A DNA stretch of 21,666 bases from Tritrichomonas foetus (Eukaryota; Parabasalia; Tritrichomonadida; Tritrichomonadidae): NCBI GenBank assembly GCA_001839685.1, contig MLAK01001276.1:1-21666 (forward strand), read 5' to 3'. Position numbers and translations under genes: made by a program. The notes under the pieces are model-generated. The model was not told the origin of the DNA and searched no databases. It was given only the letters and a program-made list of their open reading frames with translations. Of this stretch, positions 1 to 6,846 are shown piece by piece; position 1 is the stretch's first letter; each line of letters starts with the position of its first letter.

Positions 1-11
1 AAAAATATGTC

Positions 12-50
12 AAAAAAAATTGGACAAGTGAAAATCGTCCAATTTTTTTT
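12..50. repeat. Perfect 14-bp inverted repeat (hairpin), 11-nt loop
   Basis: Arms 12-25 and 37-50 are exact reverse complements: eight A plus TTGGAC, and GTCCAA plus eight T. They are separated by the 11-nt spacer 26-36. On either strand a transcript would form a stem of 6 mixed pairs followed by 8 A-U pairs. No gene is seen next to it within the window, so it could be a 3' processing element of a gene to the left, the edge of a repeat family, or chance in AT-rich DNA. Confidence 0.6.
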
Positions 51-175
51 CGTCCAAATAATTTGACCTTCCAAATTTAATTGAAATTAATTAACTTTTT
101 GTATAGTCCCACAATTATTTNAGAGTGCAGGTAAATGCTTTTACAGAAAATTGAATGTCCAATTTTGTCCAATTT
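17..175. repeat. Cluster of GTCCAATT motifs
   Basis: GTCCAATTT occurs on the plus strand at 37-45, 157-165 and 167-175. It occurs on the minus strand at 17-25, and a degenerate copy (GTCCAAATA) is at 52-60. The 157-175 pair is a direct tandem with a 10-nt period. No function is recognised. It may be a short dispersed repeat or a binding-site cluster. An unresolved base (N) lies at 121 between the copies. Confidence 0.4.
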
Positions 176-427
176 GGAAAAGTGGAAAAAATTGAATGAC
201 TGAAAGGGTCCGTTTTTCTCGAACTTCTCGTTTCTTCCCCTCAACTCACTGATTCGAAATATTTTCTATGTAATTATTCACATGCAAAGCGCGAAAAATT
301 AACGATTATCGAACATAAATATTCATAATTAATCTTTTATTGTATAATTATAGCCTTTGTACAATTGATTCTTTTATTTACCAGTATTTTAATTAAAAAT
401 ATCCAGAATATCATCAAAATATTGGTT

Positions 428-433
428 TCATTT
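428..433 (+). promoter_or_regulatory. Initiator-like TCATTT upstream of ATG 440
   Basis: TCATTT matches the trichomonad initiator consensus TCA(+1)(C/T)(A/T), with its A at 430, 10 nt before an ATG at 440. In Trichomonas such elements sit within about 20 nt of the start codon. The motif is short and common in AT-rich DNA, so support is weak. It gains some weight because the 33-codon reading that follows looks protein-like. Confidence 0.25.
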
Positions 434-439
434 GTTGAA

Positions 440-827
440 ATGTCAGATAAGTTAAATATAATTAAGTCTTCTGGATTTTTTCGATATCTAGATAATGAAC
501 AATTTCAGAATTATGAATATATTTTGCCGTTTCATTGACTATTTGGACAAAAAACTAGAATGTTGCCAAGAGCAATCGATTTAAACTGATTCTTTATAAA
601 ATTGAATTTTTCGTTTTTTCCTCATTTCAGTTATTTACTGTTTCTTTTGTATGATTTCTTTTAGAAACCTTCAATTCTGTAATTACTGATCGAGCTATGT
701 ATTTAAATCTTTTTAACACTTTTATTCTCTCATTTTGAAATCTATGAATTGTGGTTGATTGAGATGACAATTTCATGATGAAAGTCAAATTTCGATTCGA
801 CAAAAAAAATAAAAAATAAATAAATAA
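440..827 (+). pseudogene. Possible broken 5' end of the RhoGAP-like gene
   Basis: ATG 440 opens a 32-residue reading (starting MSDKLNIIKSSGFFRYLDNE) that stops at TGA 536-538. A shift into another frame continues with DYLDKKLECCQEQSI (537-581) before a TAA. Further gene-like pieces appear in frame 655-735 and frame 737-775. All three frames are closed by TAA codons at 817, 821 and 825, just before the long open frame that starts at 828. This is what a 5' coding region with several frameshifts would look like, or exons with unusual introns. I found no canonical trichomonad intron (GTAYGT with an ACTAAC acceptor). It could also be ordinary AT-rich spacer, so confidence is low. Confidence 0.28.
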
Positions 828-1130
828 ACCATTCAAACTGACTGCATCAAATATATCATACATCAAATTAATTATCCTACAACTATAGACTTATTTGAAG
901 GGAAAGTCTCACATATACTCTCTAACCTTTATCATCTATTCATTTTTAATAATTCCTTTTCGGATCCAACAATCTTTGATCAATGTGACAAAGAAGAAAT
1001 CAAAAAATTAAATCATCTGATTTCAAAGAAAGCATTAACAAACTACAGTCATTATTTTCGATCTAATTGTCTCTTTCAGTGCCTTTGCTCATATCTCCAA
1101 AAATGTTCACCACTTATTCCTCATTTCATT
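828..1130 (+). other. ATG-less in-frame extension of the 1131 gene, first part of a RhoGAP-like domain
   Basis: The frame of the 1131-3884 gene stays open for 101 codons upstream, back to a TAA at 825-827, and contains no ATG. The implied peptide is protein-like. It includes a Cys-Ile-Lys-Tyr-Ile segment near its start and a SNCLFQCLCSYLQKCSPLIP segment near its end. The second resembles the helix of RhoGAP domains ending in L-P-E-P-L-I-P. A stop-free run of 101 codons is unlikely by chance at this base composition. Translation therefore probably once began upstream, or begins at a non-AUG codon or after an unrecognised intron. The usual RhoGAP arginine-finger position reads DLFEGKVS, so the Arg is not conserved. 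Confidence 0.5.
1121..1126 (+). promoter_or_regulatory. Initiator-like TCATTT just before ATG 1131
   Basis: TCATTT at 1121-1126 places an initiator A 8 nt before ATG 1131, and an overlapping TCATTA follows at 1126-1131. This matches the trichomonad Inr consensus and would support 1131 as a real start. It conflicts with the protein-like open frame upstream. The motif is short, so chance is a real possibility. Confidence 0.2.
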
Positions 1131-3884
1131 ATGTGTAATTTTCTCGAACATGGCTCTGAAAAAGAATGGTTTGATGAGATATTGCTCTATAGGTTTTTGT
1201 TTTCAAGAATAAATCATAGTCGGTGTGCAACAATTTACATTATCTTAGATATGATAAAAAAAATATCTGATCAAAATAAAATTGAGAAAAGTATTTCTTT
1301 TCAAAAATTCACCAAAATATTATATAATGAATCACACTCTTTCCTCACCAATCAAATAACACATTTTTTGATTGAAATGATGAATAGAATATTTGAAATT
1401 AAAAATGTTGAATCATGCTTTGTAAAATCAAAAACAGGTCCAAATATTTTAACTAATAAAAAATTTTCTGAGCCTGCTCAAAACTTTGTTCACTTCTATC
1501 AATTTATGAACCATTATAGCACTAAATATCGAGAATATTTAAATCAGAAGCATTCATCAAATCATTTATCAGATAATATACAAAATGATAAAAATGAAAT
1601 TTTAAGAAATGAAAATAATAATAAAGAAATGTCCCAAAAAAAATTTGATAGTATTGAGCTTAAAGATGAATTATCAATTCAATTAAGAATCACCAACAGT
1701 GACAATAATAATAAATCTATCAGTTTAGTTTCACCAATTATTAAAAAATTGAAGACCCAAAATGTAGTTTCTTTTCCAGAAGAAGAAAATGAAAATAGTT
1801 TTCATGAAATAATGGCAGGGGTTAATCAGTATGAATATGAAAATAAAAGTAGTGACTTTTCAATTTATGAAGAAGAAGAAAATCATAATGATTGCTATGA
1901 CAAGAGTAAGGAAACCATGACAATTGAAGGTCTAAATAATAATGATTCTATCAGTCTTCAAAATAACAAAGATGATATAATTATGGAAGACGAGAACCAG
2001 CCAGTAGATATCTCTGACAAAATGCCAAATCTTACAAATTCTGCAGATTCTGGTAATATTAACAGTGTACATTTAACTAAATCTCTTTCAAACATTCCAC
2101 TAAACTCAGAAAATATTCAAACCATTCAATTGCCGAAAAGAAATAAGAAAAAAACCAGAAAAAGTTCACTCGAAATCCTGAAAAAAGAAAAAAGTAAAAA
2201 AAATCGAAGACACATCAAAAAAATTTTCTGTTCAGATATGTCAAGTGACACTTTACATATCAACGAGTATGACAAGTATACTTACTTAAATAGTGAAAAA
2301 ACTCAATTAGAATTGAATGATGATGGTAACTTCATAAATAATCACGAACCATTCAGTTATATATTACCTTCAATCGAAACTGGAAGCTATCAAAATACCT
2401 CTGTGATGAATCTAGAAGATCGCAATATTATGTCTACAAATCTAGAATCCCAGTATATTAAGATGAATATTAATAAACAGGTCAAGTGTGAAAAAGAACA
2501 TCATAACGAAAGTGAATCTGTGACTGACTTGAATCAATACTTTGACCCTAATGAGAAGGAATTTTTTTTTCAACAAATGTCCGATGATACATCTTATAAC
2601 CAAGAAGAAAAGAAGACTAACTTCTTTCAGGAGTCTGATCTCACTAAAAATCCAACGAAAAAAGGAAAAAAAATTGTTCTCGCGAAAAAAGTAATGCGAA
2701 TCAATAAAAATGAAATTCACAAGTATATTGATCAAGAAAGTACAGAAAATAAAAGTCCAATTCGGTGTAAAGTCAGTATAATAAGCAAAAATGATTATCT
2801 GGCTTTGAAAAATGAAAATGAATTGATGAGTGATACATCTTCAATCAATTTAATGGATGAAGATCATAATATTTCGATACATAAACCAAATAAAGAAGAA
2901 CAAACGGAAAAAGAACATATAGAGAAGGAACAAAGAGAGAAAGAGAAAATAGAGAAAAAACAAATAGAAGAAGAACAAAAAAAGAAAGAACAAAAAGATA
3001 AAGAACAAAAGGAAAAAGAACAAAAAGAGAAAGAACATATTAAAATACTATCTCAAATAGACCAGAAAAAAAGTGATCTTAAATCAAAACAAAAGAATAA
3101 GAAGGCAGAAAATAGAATCAAAAAGAAAAACCATAAACAAAAAAAGAACAAAAATCCGATTATAATGACCTCAAATGATAGCAATAAGATCGAAAGCTTT
3201 AATGGAGAAAATAACAAATTATTAAACGATAATATATCTGAGATATCGAAAAATACTATGATTCACGACATGGCTGTCAAGACTGAAAAAGAAATGAAAA
3301 AGAAAAATAGTTTTCCAAAGAATATTAGCACCAAACCACCAAAAAAAGATCGAAAACATAAACATTCAAAGAAACATTCCAATCGAAAAAAACAAGATAC
3401 TGATACAAGTAGTGAACTAGAATCACTTGATCAAGGTTTTGAAATTAAATCGTTTAATATTACATATATGGACTTGAAAGAAAATGAAACTCCAAATGAA
3501 ATAAACTTGCATAAAAATACTACTAAAGACAATGATGACTCATTAAAAACTTTAGTTTCCAATTTACAACAAAGTAATAATGATATGATAACTTCAAATA
3601 GATCAGATGATAATAACAATAAAGGAGAAAAACTCTTTCAAGATAACATTTATAGCAAATTTACAAAACTTTCTATAAAAGAAAAGGCAGGAATAATTCA
3701 ATTTAATTCATTTCAAACAAATGATGAACAAACTTCTTCAATAAACACTTCACTTCCTGCCAACCCAAATCATCACTATTATTCTAAACCTGATGAACAA
3801 TCTATGACAGTTCCATCTCAATTACCTGTTCGTAGAAATGTACGAAAAACCAATAGGAGATTTCCTGATGCAGTTCGTCATTAG
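1131..3884 (+). CDS. Asn/Lys/Glu-rich low-complexity protein with degenerate RhoGAP-like N-terminus
   Basis: This ORF encodes 917 residues from the first ATG, ending in TAG. Residues 1-70 are helical. Read together with the upstream open frame (828-1130) they resemble the second half of a RhoGAP domain: a stretch beginning RFLFSRINHSRCATIYIILD aligns by eye with the L-L-x-x-L-P-x-x-N-R-x-T-L-x-x-L-L helix, followed by an I-S-x-x-N-K-I region. The Lys and Asn that help bind the GTPase are poorly kept, so GAP activity is doubtful. Residues ~130-917 are low complexity: Asn/Ser/Asp-rich stretches, basic KKRK-type patches, a Lys/Glu/Gln repeat at 588-638 and a basic tail (PVRRNVRKTNRR). No transmembrane segment or signal peptide is seen. 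The gene is convergent with the tubby-like gene. A AATAAA-type sequence lies about 25 nt after the stop. The true start is uncertain. A scaffold or Rho-family signalling role is inference only. Confidence 0.7.
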   Translation: MCNFLEHGSEKEWFDEILLYRFLFSRINHSRCATIYIILDMIKKISDQNKIEKSISFQKFTKILYNESHSFLTNQITHFLIEMMNRIFEIKNVESCFVKSKTGPNILTNKKFSEPAQNFVHFYQFMNHYSTKYREYLNQKHSSNHLSDNIQNDKNEILRNENNNKEMSQKKFDSIELKDELSIQLRITNSDNNNKSISLVSPIIKKLKTQNVVSFPEEENENSFHEIMAGVNQYEYENKSSDFSIYEEEENHNDCYDKSKETMTIEGLNNNDSISLQNNKDDIIMEDENQPVDISDKMPNLTNSADSGNINSVHLTKSLSNIPLNSENIQTIQLPKRNKKKTRKSSLEILKKEKSKKNRRHIKKIFCSDMSSDTLHINEYDKYTYLNSEKTQLELNDDGNFINNHEPFSYILPSIETGSYQNTSVMNLEDRNIMSTNLESQYIKMNINKQVKCEKEHHNESESVTDLNQYFDPNEKEFFFQQMSDDTSYNQEEKKTNFFQESDLTKNPTKKGKKIVLAKKVMRINKNEIHKYIDQESTENKSPIRCKVSIISKNDYLALKNENELMSDTSSINLMDEDHNISIHKPNKEEQTEKEHIEKEQREKEKIEKKQIEEEQKKKEQKDKEQKEKEQKEKEHIKILSQIDQKKSDLKSKQKNKKAENRIKKKNHKQKKNKNPIIMTSNDSNKIESFNGENNKLLNDNISEISKNTMIHDMAVKTEKEMKKKNSFPKNISTKPPKKDRKHKHSKKHSNRKKQDTDTSSELESLDQGFEIKSFNITYMDLKENETPNEINLHKNTTKDNDDSLKTLVSNLQQSNNDMITSNRSDDNNNKGEKLFQDNIYSKFTKLSIKEKAGIIQFNSFQTNDEQTSSINTSLPANPNHHYYSKPDEQSMTVPSQLPVRRNVRKTNRRFPDAVRH
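2892..3044 (+). repeat. Lys/Glu/Gln coiled-coil repeat inside the low-complexity protein
   Basis: Codons 588-638 encode 51 residues made almost only of K, E, Q and I, with a loose KEQ/EKEQ/EKEHI period of 5-6 residues. The DNA is nearly all purine on the plus strand (runs of AAAGAACAAA), so this is also a slippage-prone tandem repeat. The peptide would form a charged single helix or coiled coil. Length variation between strains would be expected. Confidence 0.75.
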
Positions 3885-4112
3885 GATTAATCAAACAAAC
3901 AAATTAAGAAATAAAAAGAAAAAGTATTTTTTTTTATAACTTTTATTTTTTCATAAACTATGTAGGATTTGAGGAAAGCTTTCAATGAATATTCTCAAAT
4001 ACAAAACGTTTTTAAAATCATTGAATCAGCTGTTTCGATCGTTAATTCACACACTCTATTTGATGATTTGTGTAAACATTAATTTAGCCAGTAATTATTA
4101 AGATCAGCCAAT
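3885..4112. other. Convergent intergenic spacer with polyadenylation-type AAATAAA sequences
   Basis: This 228-bp spacer separates two genes ending towards each other. On the plus strand a GAAATAAAAAG lies ~25 nt after the TAG of the first gene. On the minus strand GAAATAAATTGG follows the TAA of the tubby-like gene within 10 nt. Both contain UAAA, the trichomonad poly(A) signal core. No other gene or RNA is visible here. Confidence 0.35.
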
Positions 4113-4922
4113 TTATTTCTTACACAGAAAAGACGCAATGGCAAGAGCAAAAAGACATACATTTTCAATAACATCTTGTGCTTCAATTTCTAAGGTATCG
4201 CTCTTCTTTTTTCTGATAAATGCAAAAGGCTTGTGATTATCATCTTCAATACGGCAATTCTTAATACTTGACATTGCGTCATTTGAATTCAAATCAACAG
4301 TCCATGTGTTTTCGTCAGATGCCTCTGGCTCAGCATTTACTAATTTACTAGGTAGACTATTTGAGTGGTTGAAAAAGAACACAAAAAGTCTTCTTGGAAA
4401 TTTTGCTTCATAGTCATATTTCCTGAATTGAATTGACATCATTTCATTACCAAAGTTTGTTTTACTCCTTAGAGAAAAATCACAAAAATCATTACCAAAA
4501 AGTAAACAGGCTTCATTTTCTGATGATTTCAAATGAACATTACTGCCTTTAACAATGGGAATAAAGGATTTATGCCCTTTGAACTTCGCTGAAAAGAGTG
4601 TTTCATTTCCTTTATGAAAACTAAAAACGATTCGGGTGCCTTTGATATTGGTTGACTTTTTTCTGATGCATTCAAACGTATTAAAAACTGGCCGTGGAAT
4701 TTTCAGTGGAGTGTTCACTGAATATGAGTCATTTTCGCGATTTGAGCTCGGAATTCGCTTTATGATATAATGTGTCGGCTTTTTATTTGTCCACTGCCTT
4801 CTGGTCGTGTAGCAACTTCTCGATTGTATATTTGTGATATCTAGGAAAGATCTGAGATTTAATTGATCTGATTTATTATTCGCCATTTTCGTTTTTTCTG
4901 TTAAATTTCCTCTGAAAAACAT
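4113..4922 (-). CDS. Tubby C-terminal-domain-like protein
   Basis: The product has 269 residues. The last ~190 read as a divergent tubby C-terminal barrel: PRPVFNTF (76-83), an SLRSKTNFGNEMMSIQF strand pair (150-166), PRRLFVFFF (176-184), W207 in a TWTVDLNSND strand, SIKNCRI (219-225, matching the tubby ASVKNFQ strand), and the buried terminal helix FALAIASF (258-265), matching the family's AFAIxLSSF ending. Tubby barrels bind phosphoinositides at membranes. Which lipid-contact residues remain cannot be judged by eye. The N-terminus (1-70) is basic and probably disordered. An in-frame TAA (4929-4931) sits three codons before the first ATG, so the start is 4922 or the second Met (4886, MANNKSD), which has the better family-like start. 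It is 309 bp from the LRR gene on the same strand. Tubby-like proteins are known as an expanded family in trichomonads. Confidence 0.8.
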   Translation of the reverse strand: MFFRGNLTEKTKMANNKSDQLNLRSFLDITNIQSRSCYTTRRQWTNKKPTHYIIKRIPSSNRENDSYSVNTPLKIPRPVFNTFECIRKKSTNIKGTRIVFSFHKGNETLFSAKFKGHKSFIPIVKGSNVHLKSSENEACLLFGNDFCDFSLRSKTNFGNEMMSIQFRKYDYEAKFPRRLFVFFFNHSNSLPSKLVNAEPEASDENTWTVDLNSNDAMSSIKNCRIEDDNHKPFAFIRKKKSDTLEIEAQDVIENVCLFALAIASFLCKK

Positions 4923-4946
4923 TTTTCTTTAGAAAAAGTCTGACTG

Positions 4947-4953
4947 ACTATGA
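4947..4953 (-). promoter_or_regulatory. Initiator-like TCATAGT upstream of tubby-like gene
   Basis: Read on the minus strand this is TCATAGT, matching TCA(Y)(W), about 25-30 nt before the first ATG at 4922. It is a weak, short match and the only one found close to this gene. Confidence 0.15.
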
Positions 4954-5034
4954 AATTACAGTCAAAAATTCGAGAAGAAGAATTAGCCAACTAATTTTCT
5001 TCAAATTTGTGTGGTGAATCATCTAAGGAAAAAC

Positions 5035-5124
5035 ATTTTCTATTCAAAGGAGAAACTTTTTCAATATTTTTAACCTGCCATCCACAAAAAGCCTAACGAA
5101 TAGTTAACAATTTGAATAGAAAAT
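5035..5124. repeat. 14-bp inverted repeat with 62-nt spacer between the tubby-like and LRR genes
   Basis: ATTTTCTATTCAAA (5035-5048) and TTTGAATAGAAAAT (5111-5124) are perfect reverse complements. They lie in the 309-bp spacer (4923-5231) between two minus-strand genes: upstream of the tubby-like start and downstream of the LRR stop. It could act as a transcript-end hairpin, a dimeric binding site, or be a footprint of a small element. Nothing else is recognised in this spacer apart from a TAAGAATAAAAAG just after the LRR stop. Confidence 0.55.
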
Positions 5125-5231
5125 AAAATTTTATGATTCAATCACTTGCTGAGATTTTCCTGGATTGTTTATTCTATCTCATGTAAAAATTTTGGTTAAT
5201 AAAATATTGATTTTTTTTAATCTTTTTATTC

Positions 5232-5951
5232 TTAACATTGTGTTGCTTCCAACTTGTCAATAAGTCTTTGCAATTTTTCAATTTCTTTTTCTTGTGATTG
5301 AATTTTTTCGTCCAAAAGGTAGCTTTCTTTCACACTTGATCCTGTAGGATTCAATTTCTGTGTTCTTTTAGTTTTCGATTTGTCATTTTTTCGTTTTTCA
5401 ACGATTTTTGCATTAATCTGTTCAATTTCTGCCAAATTTGGAGGAGGAATGGTTGGAATCCATCCAGAACGAACCAACTGAGCACAAGCTTGTGGGTACT
5501 GTGCAGCCTGTTGCTTTTCAGGGCCAGTTGTTATACTTCCGTTAATTTTATGTAAATTTGCTGATTGAGATATAATTAAAGCTAGTCTACATGTCGGCTT
5601 CGTACATAATACTGTCTCTAAAAATGATATTGACGCGAGTTTTGGAAGGAATGGCAACCCTTTTAGATTTGAAATATTTGTTCGATCTAACTCCAAATTT
5701 CTCAAACTAGGAAATGCTGGAAAACCTGTAAGATCTGATATTGGATTATCACTGAGTATAAATGATGTTATCGAGTCTGGAAATTTAAGCGAGAGTAAGG
5801 AATGAATTAAGGAATTTTGCAAATTTAAAACGCCTGAGAAACATCGGTCAGTTACAAGCAAAAGTTGATTTTGGTCACGTTTAGGAGCTTTTTTGGCTCC
5901 CTTAGGTTTTAGGGCAGTTTTGGAATTTGAAGGAGAGCGAGAAAATTTCAT
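5232..5951 (-). CDS. Small leucine-rich-repeat protein with C-terminal coiled coil
   Basis: The product has 239 residues. Residues 1-26 are basic and Ser/Pro-rich. Residues ~39-115 hold about three to four LRRs of SDS22 type, for example ITSFILSDNPISDLTGFPAF and LRNLELDRTNISNLKGLPFL, with the L-x-L-x-x-N/T-x-I-x-x-L pattern. A capping segment follows (116-170, with a QYPQACAQLVRSGWIPTIPP stretch). The tail has a Lys-rich linker (180-200) and a predicted coiled coil (206-237, LDEKIQSQEKEIEKLQRLID). LRRs of this kind mediate protein binding, and many protist members sit on axonemes or the cytoskeleton, but the partner cannot be told from sequence. An in-frame TAA lies two codons before the ATG, fixing the start. 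UAAA follows the stop closely. It is divergent from the dynein gene, 895 bp away. Confidence 0.8.
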   Translation of the reverse strand: MKFSRSPSNSKTALKPKGAKKAPKRDQNQLLLVTDRCFSGVLNLQNSLIHSLLSLKFPDSITSFILSDNPISDLTGFPAFPSLRNLELDRTNISNLKGLPFLPKLASISFLETVLCTKPTCRLALIISQSANLHKINGSITTGPEKQQAAQYPQACAQLVRSGWIPTIPPPNLAEIEQINAKIVEKRKNDKSKTKRTQKLNPTGSSVKESYLLDEKIQSQEKEIEKLQRLIDKLEATQC

Positions 5952-5978
5952 CTTTTATTACGTTTATTTAATAGTATA

Positions 5979-6000
5979 TGCTATTTTTCAGGAAATAGCA
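5979..6000. repeat. 8-bp hairpin upstream of the LRR gene
   Basis: TGCTATTT (5979-5986) and AAATAGCA (5993-6000) are perfect complements around a 6-nt loop. The hairpin lies 28-49 nt upstream of the LRR start codon, so it could be an operator-like site or lie in the 5' UTR. It is short enough to be chance. Confidence 0.35.
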
Positions 6001-6359
6001 AATTTTAATAAAAAACAAAACCAAATATTTTTAGAAAAAGTTTGATACGTGGCAAAAAAAACATACTATGATTATCTTGATGAAATAAATAATTGGTACA
6101 GTCATGATATATGTAATAATGAAAGCATCAGAGGGAATAAGTAAATCATTTATAAATTTTATAGAATCCTAGTATTGGCATATTTAAATTATCTTCATAT
6201 ATAAAAAAAAACAAAAGAGAATCACTCAATATATGACTCAATATGATACATATCTGTCAGTGTTGAGTCTGCTTATTCAATAGAATTCATGTTGCTATTG
6301 ATATTTGCTGGGGCGCGGACAAAATAGGAAGGAAACTAATTTTTTGGCGTAAAATTTGA

Positions 6360-6782
6360 ATGACCGACCACAGTCCCTATTACACAGAAAGGAAACGACA
6401 AGGAGAGCGTGTTCAAGATGTGGAAATTTTCAATGAGTGGTCAAATCAAGGTGAAATTATTATACTTCAAAGGTTAAAAGGGTTCGCTTTCAAAATTTGT
6501 ATAATTTTTTTCTTATATCTTCAGAATTCAATATCTATGACAGGATCAAAGTGGGAAATCCAAAGAATTTTTATCCCGACAGGAAACTGTTTATATTTTC
6601 TGAAAAAGGAAGCTTTTGAAAAGATTTTTGCAAATAACGAGTTTTCATCTTCAGAATTATTTACCCCCCACCCCAATACATTGAAATGACTTCGTTATTC
6701 TTTTTGTTGATGGTCAAGCTGAAAAAAAAGTAAACGGAATAAATAACGGACAAATCTTCTCAATTCTGTGTAAAATTGAATG
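6360..6782 (+). pseudogene. Decayed gene relic or small intron-containing gene, family unknown
   Basis: An ATG at 6360 opens a 109-codon frame, but the protein-like quality moves between frames. Codons 1-30 (MTDHSPYYTERKRQGERVQD...WSNQ) look real. A 74-nt GT...AG interval (6451-6524), with a pyrimidine-rich end TTTTTTCTTATATCTTCAG, would splice them in frame to FNIYDRIKVGNPKNFYPDRK and on to a TGA at 6617. That frame continues, with a TAA at 6635, to 6731. The original frame gives another plausible piece at 6594-6686, and a third frame gives DFVILFVDGQAEKKVNGINN at 6688-6782. This looks like a degraded coding region with frameshifts or nonsense codons. No family was recognised. The GTGAAA donor is not the usual trichomonad GTAYGT. 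The region also holds an unusual C-run (6664-6674). The remaining spacer (6001-6359 and 6783-6846) shows nothing further. Confidence 0.35.
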
Positions 6783-6846
6783 ATTATCATATTCCGAAAT
6801 TTTCGAGAAGCCTAATTTAATATTTTTTTTCTTGAAATTATTTTAA

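Noticed and set aside
627..866. 79-codon minus-strand ORF in the left spacer
   Set aside because: Its composition is Phe/Lys/Ile-rich as expected from AT-rich DNA, it has no recognisable motif, and it lies opposite the better-looking plus-strand fragments.
2850..3038. Minus-strand ORF encoding almost only Phe/Leu, looking like a membrane protein
   Set aside because: It is the antisense of the Lys/Glu/Gln repeat in the real plus-strand gene. The apparent hydrophobicity is a reading artefact.
3966..3999. Short inverted repeat ATTTGAG...CTCAAAT in the convergent spacer
   Set aside because: Only 7 bp with a long spacer, which is expected by chance at this base composition.
6664..6674. C-rich run (CCCCCCACCCC region) as a possible telomere-like or i-motif sequence
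   Set aside because: It is a single short run without repeats. It is unusual for this AT-rich spacer but too little to support a structure or function.
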